DNA of 64,000 bases, from positions 7,440,001 to 7,504,000 of the forward strand of contig OX442319.1 of the NCBI GenBank assembly GCA_949358305.1, read 5' to 3'. Positions within the stretch are counted from its first letter, which is position 1; each line of letters begins with the position of its first letter. The notes under the pieces were generated by a model, which worked only from the letters and a program-made list of their open reading frames with translations, made no database searches and had not been told where the DNA came from. Positions 48,570 through 58,263 of the stretch are shown here, one piece after another. The DNA comes from Strigamia acuminata. Lineage: Eukaryota > Arthropoda > Chilopoda > Geophilomorpha > Linotaeniidae. Position numbers and translations under genes: made by a program.

Positions 48570-51189
48570 TTGGCCGTGCGACCCGTGACTCGGAGTGTGG
48601 TTTTTGGGGACGAGGGCCGTCCTCCGGCCGCGCCGCGACGCGCCGCGGGTCGGACAAGAAACGACCCGGTCGGAAACCGAACCTCAGTGTCCAATCGGGC
48701 AGAAATTGTGCGGAAGTTTAACCAAAAATGGCCAAAAGTCGGTGCAAGTTTTGCACGCAACAAACGTCCGATGTGACAGTGCCCATGCGGGTTGGACGTG
48801 CATGTGGGCGCGTGTGGGCGCTCGATTTACCGGCCCGTTGGACGAGTTAAACCAAAATTTCCCAATATCTTGCATAAATTTAAAGAAGATTTGACAGATT
48901 TCCAGATTTTAAGCGATGTTTTACATAAGTCCGTCCCATTGCTGAAATTCCGTGAAAATTTGTCAAAAATTGACAAAAGTCTGTGCAAATTTTGTCAGAA
49001 ATAGGAAACAAAAAATTTAAAATTCGTCCAACGCGCCAGTAAATCGAGCGCGCCCATGCGTGGACAGTGCGCCGGCGGGAGCCCCGGCCGTCCTCTCTCT
49101 CTCTCTCTCTCGGCCGCCAAGGCTCGCCCCTCCGCCCGTCGGCGGGAGCCCCGACCGTCCCCCCTCTCTCTTTCGGCCGCCAAAGGATCGCCCCTCCGCT
49201 CGTCACAGATTTTTGTCAATATTTGATGAATTTCAACAGATTTTCAGCAATATTTTACAGGACATTTCTGCTCTTTTGGATACATTTTCAAAGGTTTTAT
49301 TGCTAAAATTCTGGGGAAATTTATCAAAAATTGACAAAAAATCGATGCAAGTTTTGTCAGAAACTGATAAAATCTTCTTAAACTCGTCCAACGCGCCGGC
49401 GAGTGCACATGCGGGGACAGTGGGCACGTCCAGCCCGCGTGCACACTGTCAGATCGGGCGGTTTCGGGCACAGTTTGATCCGGGCAAATATCTAGCAAAA
49501 CTTGCACCGATTTTTTGTCAATTTTAGACAAATTTCAGCAATATTTTACGAGACATTTCTGCTCGATTGGACACATTTCCAGGGGTTTTTTGTAAAACAT
49601 TGATAAAATTCCGTGGAAATTTATCAAATATTGGCAAAATTCGGTGCTAATTTTGTCAAAAATTAGGAAAAAAAAATTTTCAAAACTTGTCCAACGTGCC
49701 GGTAAATCGAGCGCCCACATGCCTAGATAGTGCACGCCCAACCCGCCAAGGCTCGCCCTTCCGCCCGTTGGCGGGAGCCCCGGCCGTCCCCTCTCTCTCT
49801 CTTTCTCTCTCTCTCTCGGGCGCCCGGAGCTCGCCCCTCCGCCCGTCACCGACTTTTGACACAATTTTTGATGAAATTCAACGGAATTTTAGCAACGTTT
49901 TACAAAAAACCTGTGGAAATGTGTCCAACCGGGCAGAAATGTGTCGTAAAATGTTGCCGAAATTCTGTGAAAATTTGTCACAAATTGCCAAAAGTCTGTG
50001 CAAATTTTGTCAGAAATAGGAAACAAAAAATTTAAAATTCGTCCAACGCGCCAGTAAATCGAGCGCGCCCATGCGTGGACAGTGCGCCGGCGGGAGCCCC
50101 GGCCGTCCTCTCTCTCTCTCTCTCTCGGCCGCCAAGGCTCGCCCCTCCGCCCGTCGGCGGGAGCCCCGACCGTCCCCCCTCTCTCTTTCGGCCGCCAAAG
50201 GATCGCCCCTCCGCTCGTCACAGATTTTTGTCAATATTTGATGAATTTCAACAGATTTTCAGCAATATTTTACAGGACATTTCTGCTCTTTTGGATACAT
50301 TTTCAAAGGTTTTATTGCTAAAATTCTGGGGAAATTTATCAAAAATTGACAAAAAATCGATGCAAGTTTTGTCAGAAACTGATAAAATCTTCTTAAACTC
50401 GTCCAACGCGCCGGCGAGTGCACATGCGGGGACAGTGGGCACGTCCAGCCCGCGTGCACACTGTCAGATCGGGCGGTTTCGGGCACAGTTTGATCCGGGC
50501 AAATATCTAGCAAAACTTGCACCGATTTTTTGTCAATTTTAGACAAATTTCAGCAATATTTTACGAGACATTTCTGCTCGATTGGACACATTTCCAGGGG
50601 TTTTTTGTAAAACATTGATAAAATTCCGTGGAAATTTATCAAATATTGGCAAAATTCGGTGCTAATTTTGTCAAAAATTAGGAAAAAAAAATTTTCAAAA
50701 CTTGTCCAACGTGCCGGTAAATCGAGCGCCCACATGCCTAGATAGTGCACGCCCAACCCGCCAAGGCTCGCCCCTCCGCCCGTTGGCGGGAGCCCCGGCC
50801 GTCCCCTCTCTCTCTCTTTCTCTCTCTCTCTCGGGCGCCCGGAGCTCGCCCCTCCGCCCGTCACCGACTTTTGACACAATTTTTGATGAAATTCAACGGA
50901 ATTTTAGCAACGTTTTACAAAAAACCTGTGGAAATGTGTCCAACCGGGCAGAAATGTGTCGTAAAATGTTGCCGAAATTCTGTGAAAATTTGTCACAAAT
51001 TGCCAAAAGTCGGTGCAAATTTTGTCAGAAATAGGAAACAAAAAATTTAAAATTCGTCCAACGCGCCAGTAAATCGAGCGCGCCCATGCGTGGACAGTGC
51101 GCCGGCGGGAGCCCCGGCCGTCCTCTCTCTCTCTCTCTCTCGGCCGCCAAGGCTCGCCCCTCCGCCCGTCGGCGGGAGCCCCGACCGTC

Positions 51190-51194
51190 CCCCC
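51190..51194. repeat. Target-site duplication, left
   Basis: CCCCC immediately precedes the 5' LTR and recurs at 56186-56190. Uninterrupted trimers have six C at this site; here there are six before and five after the element, so exactly five were duplicated, the usual length for copia integration. Confidence 0.9.
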
Positions 51195-51385
51195 TGTTAA
51201 TGTAATTCGCTCTTTCTCATTTGTATTGTAGCAGACGATCTTTTGCTTACTTTGTTTTATGTATCACCACCTGGTGACAGTTTCTTTTATTATCTTTATT
51301 AAAGTCTCCAAGATGGCGACGCACGCAACCGTGTATGTTTCTTTACACCTCACCACGCTTCTAGATACACAGACAAGCGCCAACA
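51195..51385 (+). repeat. 5' LTR (191 bp)
   Basis: The LTR begins TGTTAATGTAATTCGC and ends AAGCGCCAACA. I find no difference from the 3' LTR. Internal features: a 6-bp inverted repeat TCACCA-CC-TGGTGA at 51264-51277, a possible ATTAAA polyadenylation signal at 51298-51303, and AAGATGGCG at 51310-51318, resembling a YY1/Pho site. There is no clear TATA box, so the transcription start cannot be placed. Confidence 0.96.
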
Positions 51386-51684
51386 AAGGTTATGGGTCCA
51401 GACATGCATTCTAGAAGACTTCAGGCGAGCTTGTGTGAAGGATTACGACAGTGAAGAACCAAATCGAGTTCGGGACGAGGAATTATCGCGAGTTCGAGGC
51501 GAGGAATTATCGCGAGTCACGCCCCTTCACCTTCATGTCTAAATACGAACATTTAGCGAGGAAAAACGGACAAAATTGTGATATCTTTCAGTTTGTGGAT
51601 ATTTTGACATTTGAGTGATATAATTTCATGTTTATTGACTCTTGATTATTTTGTTTTTCACGGTTTTTACACCATTGCAACGTC
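51386..51684 (+). other. Retrotransposon 5' leader
   Basis: This 299-bp untranslated stretch lies between LTR and start codon. After the primer-binding site it contains a 24-bp-spaced duplication of GAGGAATTATCGCGAGT (starts at 51477 and 51501). A packaging or dimerisation role is possible but not shown by sequence. Confidence 0.8.
51388..51401 (+). promoter_or_regulatory. Primer-binding site, initiator tRNA-Met half-molecule type
   Basis: GGTTATGGGTCCAG lies two bases after the LTR. It is complementary to the anticodon stem-loop of initiator tRNA-Met (CTGGGCCCATAACC) with one G-U pair. Drosophila copia is known to prime from an internal fragment of this tRNA rather than from its 3' end. The tRNA sequence is from general knowledge, not from this window. 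Confidence 0.8.
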
Positions 51685-54600
51685 ATGGATAAGATACCGG
51701 ACATGTTCAAATTTTCACCACTAGATGGCCTGAACTACGAGGCATGGAAAAGCGATATGAAAATGCTATTAGCGGCGCAAACGCTCACCGATCACATTGA
51801 TAAAGCAACAAAGGTTCCGACAGATGCAACCGAGCTTAAAGATTTCACAGCAAAGAAGAATAAAGCGATGGGTTATATTTACTACGGAGTAAAGCGTGAA
51901 ATTCGGGATTTATTGCGAAGTGCAGGTAAAGAAGATCCTTTAACTGCATGGGATTATCTCGCCGGCATGTACGAACCGAAATCACGTGCCCGGATTGCAA
52001 TGTTGCGGAAAAATTTCGTGTCAATGACTTTTAAAACCGGAGAGCACATGGAGACATTTATTAGCAGAGTTGAAAATGCCGCAGCTCAGTTAAAGGACGC
52101 AGGGAGAAAAATTAATGATGACGAAATTGCTTTTCAACTTATTCAGGATCTCCCAACTGAATATGACGTGGTTGTAAAAATGATTTATGCATGGGATGAC
52201 ACAAAATTCACTACAACAAATGTAAAGTCAACTTTGATTAGTGAAGCAGGCCGGATGCGATTGATGACGACGTCTGTATCCAAGAACGACTCAGAAGTTA
52301 TGACTAGTTCAACGGTTCAACAGCGTGGATCACCATCACCTGGCTACACGTGTTATCGATGTGGCCAACCAGGCCATTTCATTCGTGATTGCACCCAGGC
52401 ACCGTCACATTACGAAAAAGCTCGTGCTGGGCGTAACACGAGATCGCGAGGACGAAAATCGAGAGGTCGGGGCACGTCCTCAAATGAACGACCAGCGGCA
52501 GGGTTTTCGGGCGTTTTTGACGTTATGACAGTATCCAACCAACCGCCATCAACACCAACAATCCCATGGCAACAATGGACCTGGGACAGCGCTTGTGGCG
52601 CCCATCTATGCAACGATAAGAAATGGTTTCAAGACTTGCGGATGATAAAACCGACCACTATGAATTCCTATTATGGACAATTTCAAGTAACAGGAATAGG
52701 AACTGTTATGTTTCGTCATCAAGTAGACGGAAAAGAACGATATACGGTATTGCAACGCGTCGGCTACGCACCCAGTGGTCGGAGAAATTTAATTTCTGGA
52801 TTCCAAGTCGACACCTGCGGTTACACTTGGAAAGGTGGCGGGAAGTGTATAGAAGTTTATGATAAAACTGGCACTTCTGTTTTACGGTTTACCGGGACGA
52901 ATGGACTTTACAATTTGTCTGCACAGTTACCGGAAGTAAATAATACATCAGCTGTGAAGACGTACGCAAACGTCGTATCCGAAGGTCAAAAGGAACCACA
53001 AACAGCAAATTGCAGTCACGACCTCGAATTGTGGCATCGTCGATTGGCACATTTAAATGTAAGAACAGTCGCTGAAATGTCCAAATCCGGGGCAGTTAAA
53101 GGAATGCCAAGCTTATCGCGGGGAAATTTGTACTGCGAAGATTGCAAAATAACGAAAATGCGACGTCCGACAAGGAAAGCTTTCCCGTCCATATTGACCA
53201 AGAGTTTGATGGAAATTGTTCATGCAGACATTTGGGGAGCAACGAGTTATCCCTCCCCGTCCGGATTCAAATATTTTCTCGCGATTGTGGAGGATTATTC
53301 TCGATGGACGTCGGTCTACGCACTTAAGCATAAGTGGGAAGCTTTTGATAAGATTAAAGACTTTATAACTGAAGCGGAACGTCAAACAGGACATCGTGTT
53401 AAGGCGATTAAAACTGACAACGGGTTGGAATTTTGTTCGCGAAAGATGTCAGAGCATTTGACATCGTTGGGTATTCAACATTTACGTACAAATACGTACA
53501 CACCATCCCAAAATGGAGTCGCGGAACGCTTTAACCAGACGGCACTTCAAGCAATTCGCGTAACACGTAAGCAGGCGAATTTAGCACCAGGATTCTGGGT
53601 TGAACTTTTGCATGCTTATGTTTATTTGCGGAATCGCACACCACAGAAGTTACTGCACTGGAAAACACCATATGAAATAAGGAAAGGATCACCACCGAAT
53701 ATATCGTATATCCGTAAGATTGGAAGTATGGTCCATAGATTTATCCCAAAGGCCGAAAGACAAGACAAATTTTCGGATTGTGGAGAAGTTGGCGTACTCG
53801 TCGGATATGCATTATTTACGCGGGGCTACCGAATATGGGATCCTATCAGCAACAAAATCATTGAAAGTGATCAAGTGACAATTAACGAGGCTAAGGTTTA
53901 TCAACCCAAACGACTCGAAAGTGTAGAACAAATTAGTTTTACACCTGACACGACAGAAGAATCTAAACCTAAAATGACATTGAAGAAAGTCGCACCGACG
54001 CAAGCAAAGCAACAACCAGTTGCACAAGTAACAACGATACAAGCAGCACAAACGGTTACACAACCTGAACAAACGGTTTTACAATCAGTAAAACAGAAGA
54101 TACAGGTCCAACCAACGATTTCGAGTCAATTGAAGCAGATTGTGTGGGAACGTGAATTAATTCCCAGATCGACAGGAAATCGAACCGATGTTTATTATTT
54201 TTGTGACGGTCAAAGGATCAAGTCTAAGACTGACGTGGCGGTTTTGTGTCAAGCTAAGAATTTAGATGTAAATCTTGACGCATTTGATTTCTCACCGAAG
54301 AATTTGGTAACAGGCCAAGTGGACATTCCTTCGAAATCGCATGACGTGGCCAAACCAAATAACACCGATTCTAACATAGTCGACCAAGACTTCTTTGATT
54401 TCTTTAATGGATTGGAATGTTGCGATGTTGAAAGTCCCACGTCATACGAAGAAGCAATAAAATGTGAGGATGCAGATCAATGGAATGAGGCAATGCAAGA
54501 CGAAATAGCAACGCTAGAAGAAAGAAAGGTCTTTTCACTCGTTCCACCTCCAAAAGGGAAGAAGATTTTAACCAATAAATGGGTTTTTGTCCGGAAAAGC

Positions 54601-55986
54601 GACGACAAAGGAACTGTTGTTCGCCATCGCGCACGATTAGTGGCAAGAGGTTTTGAACAGGTTAAAGGCAGGGATTTTCATGAAGTATATAATCCGGTTG
54701 TCACTTTTGCACTCGTTCGCCTACTATTTTTCTTGCTTGTGGTATGTGCCGGATGGGTGACTAGGCATCTGGATGTAAAATGTGCCTTTCTTTATGGGTC
54801 TCTGGAAGAAGAAATCTATATGGATCCTCCAAGTGGTTTCGAACGACATGATGGAAATGTGTGGAAATTAGAGAAAAGTCTCTATGGACTCCATCAGGCG
54901 GGCAGGTGTTGGTGGATAGAACTTGACCGTGCATTAAAAGAGACTGGTTTAATTCCCCTTACATCTTGCGAATGTGTATATCGCTCCGGATGGAACGCAT
55001 TCGTATTAGTTTACGTCGACGACGTACTTATTATCGGTTCAGATGACTTTGTGATCGATAACGTGATACGAACGATTAGAACTATTTTTGATATTAAGGA
55101 CTTAGGTCGCGTTCAAAAGTTTTTGGGAATTAATTTCCGCCATGATAAAGAAGACAACTGTGTTTATTTAGAACAAACATCATATATACACAAACTGTCT
55201 AATGTTTTCTCTTTTATATCTTTTCAGAGAAAGTACGAACCAATGAAGTTTGGGTCGGTCATCAATGCAGAAACGATGCGAAGCGAAAAAGGCATTGATC
55301 TGCCATATCGAGAATTAGTCGGATCTTTGCTATTTCTCGCACGAATGACGAGACCAGACATCCTGTACGCAGTCAGCGTTTTGGCGAGATATTCTTCAAA
55401 ACCCAGTATCGTCGCCTGGATGCATCTCGAGCATTTATTCAATTATGTGAGATCGACCCCGTATCAGTGCATTAAGATGAAGAGACCAGAACGTGTTGTC
55501 TTTCACTGTTATTCCGATGCATCATTTGCGTCCGATATCGACACACGCAGATCGGTTTCTGGCCACATTGTGTTTTTGGGCCAAGTACCGATAATTTGGA
55601 GATCTGCAAAGCAGTCCTTGGTTGCAGCGTCCGCAATGGAATCGGAATTATACGCCGTGACTGATTTAGTGAAAGAAGTTATTTGGTTAACACGCATTTT
55701 AACCGAATGTTCTCGTGTCTTACCAATTGATGATGCACATCCGACTATCTACGTGGACAATCAGAATGTACTTTTCAACTTGAAGAATCATGTGGAGAAT
55801 CGATTGACACGTTATATGGATATAAGATTTAAGTTCGTTCGAGAACATTTGATGTTAGATTTATTTAAAATCATGTATGTTAACACAAAGTTTAATTATG
55901 CAGATTTATTTACCAAACCTTTAATGAAAGGAAGATTGTTATCTTTAGTTCCGTATTTGAGTTCTGTACGGGAAACAGCGAATTAG
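51685..55986 (+). CDS. Copia Gag-Pol polyprotein, 1,433 residues
   Basis: One uninterrupted frame encodes the structural and enzymatic proteins that copy element RNA into DNA and integrate it. Gag (about 1-220) opens with MDKIPDMFKFSPLDGLNYEAW, close to other copia Gags. A CCHC zinc knuckle spans 223-236 (C223, C226, H231, C236). The protease site is DSACGAH at 301-307; most family members have DSGA or DTGA, so the A-C here is a variant. The integrase has an HHCC region (H451, H456, C484, C487) and catalytic D515, D578 and E614 (DD35E spacing). A Gln/Thr-rich linker covers about 765-810. Reverse transcriptase has D1030 and YVDD at 1110-1113. RNase H shows D1278, E1319 and D1358, and ends near NYADLFTKPL. 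Length is close to Drosophila copia (about 1,409). The first in-frame ATG after the leader was used. It probably acts in cytoplasmic particles and the nucleus. No frameshift between gag and pol is present; copia is known to express Gag by splicing. Confidence 0.96.
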   Translation: MDKIPDMFKFSPLDGLNYEAWKSDMKMLLAAQTLTDHIDKATKVPTDATELKDFTAKKNKAMGYIYYGVKREIRDLLRSAGKEDPLTAWDYLAGMYEPKSRARIAMLRKNFVSMTFKTGEHMETFISRVENAAAQLKDAGRKINDDEIAFQLIQDLPTEYDVVVKMIYAWDDTKFTTTNVKSTLISEAGRMRLMTTSVSKNDSEVMTSSTVQQRGSPSPGYTCYRCGQPGHFIRDCTQAPSHYEKARAGRNTRSRGRKSRGRGTSSNERPAAGFSGVFDVMTVSNQPPSTPTIPWQQWTWDSACGAHLCNDKKWFQDLRMIKPTTMNSYYGQFQVTGIGTVMFRHQVDGKERYTVLQRVGYAPSGRRNLISGFQVDTCGYTWKGGGKCIEVYDKTGTSVLRFTGTNGLYNLSAQLPEVNNTSAVKTYANVVSEGQKEPQTANCSHDLELWHRRLAHLNVRTVAEMSKSGAVKGMPSLSRGNLYCEDCKITKMRRPTRKAFPSILTKSLMEIVHADIWGATSYPSPSGFKYFLAIVEDYSRWTSVYALKHKWEAFDKIKDFITEAERQTGHRVKAIKTDNGLEFCSRKMSEHLTSLGIQHLRTNTYTPSQNGVAERFNQTALQAIRVTRKQANLAPGFWVELLHAYVYLRNRTPQKLLHWKTPYEIRKGSPPNISYIRKIGSMVHRFIPKAERQDKFSDCGEVGVLVGYALFTRGYRIWDPISNKIIESDQVTINEAKVYQPKRLESVEQISFTPDTTEESKPKMTLKKVAPTQAKQQPVAQVTTIQAAQTVTQPEQTVLQSVKQKIQVQPTISSQLKQIVWERELIPRSTGNRTDVYYFCDGQRIKSKTDVAVLCQAKNLDVNLDAFDFSPKNLVTGQVDIPSKSHDVAKPNNTDSNIVDQDFFDFFNGLECCDVESPTSYEEAIKCEDADQWNEAMQDEIATLEERKVFSLVPPPKGKKILTNKWVFVRKSDDKGTVVRHRARLVARGFEQVKGRDFHEVYNPVVTFALVRLLFFLLVVCAGWVTRHLDVKCAFLYGSLEEEIYMDPPSGFERHDGNVWKLEKSLYGLHQAGRCWWIELDRALKETGLIPLTSCECVYRSGWNAFVLVYVDDVLIIGSDDFVIDNVIRTIRTIFDIKDLGRVQKFLGINFRHDKEDNCVYLEQTSYIHKLSNVFSFISFQRKYEPMKFGSVINAETMRSEKGIDLPYRELVGSLLFLARMTRPDILYAVSVLARYSSKPSIVAWMHLEHLFNYVRSTPYQCIKMKRPERVVFHCYSDASFASDIDTRRSVSGHIVFLGQVPIIWRSAKQSLVAASAMESELYAVTDLVKEVIWLTRILTECSRVLPIDDAHPTIYVDNQNVLFNLKNHVENRLTRYMDIRFKFVREHLMLDLFKIMYVNTKFNYADLFTKPLMKGRLLSLVPYLSSVRETAN

Positions 55987-55994
55987 GGGTAGTT
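55984..55994 (+). promoter_or_regulatory. Candidate polypurine tract
   Basis: TAGGGGTAGTT overlaps the stop codon and abuts the 3' LTR. Only AGGGG is truly purine-rich, so it is a weak match, but its position is right for plus-strand priming. The stop codon TAG lies inside it. Confidence 0.5.
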
Positions 55995-56185
55995 TGTTAA
56001 TGTAATTCGCTCTTTCTCATTTGTATTGTAGCAGACGATCTTTTGCTTACTTTGTTTTATGTATCACCACCTGGTGACAGTTTCTTTTATTATCTTTATT
56101 AAAGTCTCCAAGATGGCGACGCACGCAACCGTGTATGTTTCTTTACACCTCACCACGCTTCTAGATACACAGACAAGCGCCAACA
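55995..56185 (+). repeat. 3' LTR (191 bp)
   Basis: Identical in sequence to 51195-51385 as read by eye. The candidate ATTAAA signal is at 56098-56103, the inverted repeat at 56064-56077 and AAGATGGCG at 56110-56118. It ends CAACA and is followed directly by the target duplication. Confidence 0.96.
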
Positions 56186-56190
56186 CCCCC
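56186..56190. repeat. Target-site duplication, right
   Basis: CCCCC follows the 3' LTR and runs straight on into TCTCTCTTTCGGCCGCC, the normal continuation of the interrupted trimer. Confidence 0.9.
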
Positions 56191-58263
56191 TCTCTCTTTC
56201 GGCCGCCAAAGGATCGCCCCTCCGCTCGTCACAGATTTTTGTCAATATTTGATGAATTTCAACAGATTTTCAGCAATATTTTACAGGACATTTCTGCTCT
56301 TTTGGATACATTTTCAAAGGTTTTATTGCTAAAATTCTGGGGAAATTTATCAAAAATTGACAAAAAATCGATGCAAGTTTTGTCAGAAATTGATAAAATC
56401 TTCTTAAACTCGTCCAACGCGCCGGCGAGTGCACATGCGGGGACAGTGGGCACGTCCAGCCCGCGTGCACACTGTCAGATCGGGCGGTTTCGGGCACAGT
56501 TTGATCCGGGCAAATATCTAGCAAAACTTGCACCGATTTTTTGTCAATTTTAGACAAATTTCAGCGATATTTTACGAGACATTTCTGCTCGATTGGACAC
56601 ATTTCCAGGGGTTTTTTGTAAAACATTGATAAAATTCCGTGGAAATTTATCAAATATTGGCAAAATTCGGTGCTAATTTTGTCAAAAATTAGGAAAAAAA
56701 AATTTTCAAAACTTGTCCAACGTGCCGGTAAATCGAGCGCCCACATGCCTAGATAGTGCACGCCCAACCCGCCAAGGCTCGCCCCTCCGCCCGTTGGCGG
56801 GAGCCCCGGCCGTCCCCTCTCTCTCTCTTTCTCTCTCTCTCTCGGGCGCCCGGAGCTCGCCCCTCCGCCCGTCACCGACTTTTGACACAATTTTTGATGA
56901 AATTCAACAGAATTTTAGCAACGTTTTACAAAAAACCTGTGGAAATGTGTCCAACCGGGCAGAAATGTGTCGTAAAATGTTGCCGAAATTCTGTGAAAAT
57001 TTGTCACAAATTGCCAAAAGTCGGTGCAAGTATTGCTAGATTTGGGCGCATCAAACTGTGCCGAGATCTGACAGTGTTCACGCGGTTTTGAAGCGCCCAC
57101 TGTCGACGCACGTGGGCGCTCAATTTACCGGCGCGTTGGACGAGTTTTGAAAAAAGTTTTTTCCTAATTTCTGACAAAACTTGCACCGAATTTTGTCAAT
57201 ATGTGATAAATTTCCATGGATTTTAAGCAATGTTTTACAGAAGTCCGTCCCATCGGGCAGAAACGTCTCGTAAAATGTCGCTGAAATTCCGTGAAAATCT
57301 GTCAAAAATTGACAAAAGTTGGTGACCGACCCGCGGCGCGTCACGGCGCGGTCGGAGGACGGCCCTCGTCCCCAAAAACCACACTCCGGGTCACGTGGTC
57401 TCGCACTCGACTTTTTCAGTTTTCCCGTTTTCGGCCCGTTACGGCCAAGGACCGTAACGGGTCGAAAACGGGCCGCAACGGGTCGAAAACGGCCGCAACG
57501 GGTCGAAAACGGCCCGCACGGGCCGTTAACGGGCCGCCGACGGTCCCGTCACAATCCCGTAACGGCTCGCACGGGCCGTTAACGGGCCGCCGACGGTCCC
57601 GTCACGATCCCGTAACGGCTCGCACGGGCCGTTAACGGGCCGCCGACGGTTCCGTAACTATCCCGTAACGGCCCGCACGGGCCGTTAACGGGCCGCCGAC
57701 GGTCCCGTCACGACCCCGTAACGGCCCGTACGACCTCATGCGGGCCGTTAACGGGCCGTTAACGGCCCGTTAACGGCGTAAAACCAAAAACAGGATTCGA
57801 GATTAATGTCTATGAATGTTGTACGCGTTTTCATGTACGTGTTGTCGGTTGTTGATTTTTTCGATTTACACCGTCACGGCCCGTTAACGGCCCGTTAACG
57901 GCCCGTTAACGGCCCGTCAACGGCCCGCATGGGGTCGCACGGGCCGTTAACGGGCCGCCGACGGTCCCGTCACGATCCCGTAACGGCCCGCACGGGCCGT
58001 TAACGGGCCGCCGACGGTCCCGTCACGATTCCGTAACGGCTCGCACGGGCCGTTAACGGGCCGCCGACGGTCCCGTCACGATCCCGTAACGGCTCGCACG
58101 GGCCGTTAACGGGCCGCCGACGGTCCCGTCACGGTCCCGTAACGGCCTTCGTTCCCGGACTTCGGCTCGCCGACGGCCCGTGCGACCTCATGCGGGCCGC
58201 TAACGGGCTGTCAACGGGCCGTTAACGGCCCGTTTTCGACCCGCTACGGCCCGTCACGGCCTG

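Larger units (their letters stand above)
51195..56185 (+). mobile_element. Intact Ty1/copia LTR retrotransposon
   Basis: This is a complete 4,991-bp element: identical 191-bp LTRs with TG...CA ends, a copia-type primer-binding site, a 299-bp leader, one Gag-Pol frame with all catalytic motifs, and a short purine-rich stretch before the 3' LTR. The domain order protease, integrase, reverse transcriptase, RNase H defines Ty1/copia. Identical LTRs, an intact frame and a perfect 5-bp target duplication indicate a very recent insertion, after the satellite array had formed. Nothing in the sequence shows that it is inactive. It is oriented opposite to the 'minus' HORs. Confidence 0.97.
48570..58263 (-). 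repeat. HOR R9, three trimers, split by copia insertion
   Basis: The span is 9,694 bp. Removing the 4,991-bp element and its 5-bp target duplication leaves 4,698 bp (4,729 minus 20 minus 11). The insertion lies in the third trimer, in the run of six C that opens a CT tract. Private substitutions occur near 49759 (CCCTTCC) and 49997 (GTCTGTG). The AT island is at 57775-57872. Confidence 0.95.

Noticed and set aside
52325-52613. Short alternate-frame and antisense open frames inside the copia gene
   Set aside because: All lie within the 1,433-codon Gag-Pol frame, which carries the known motifs; the others show none.
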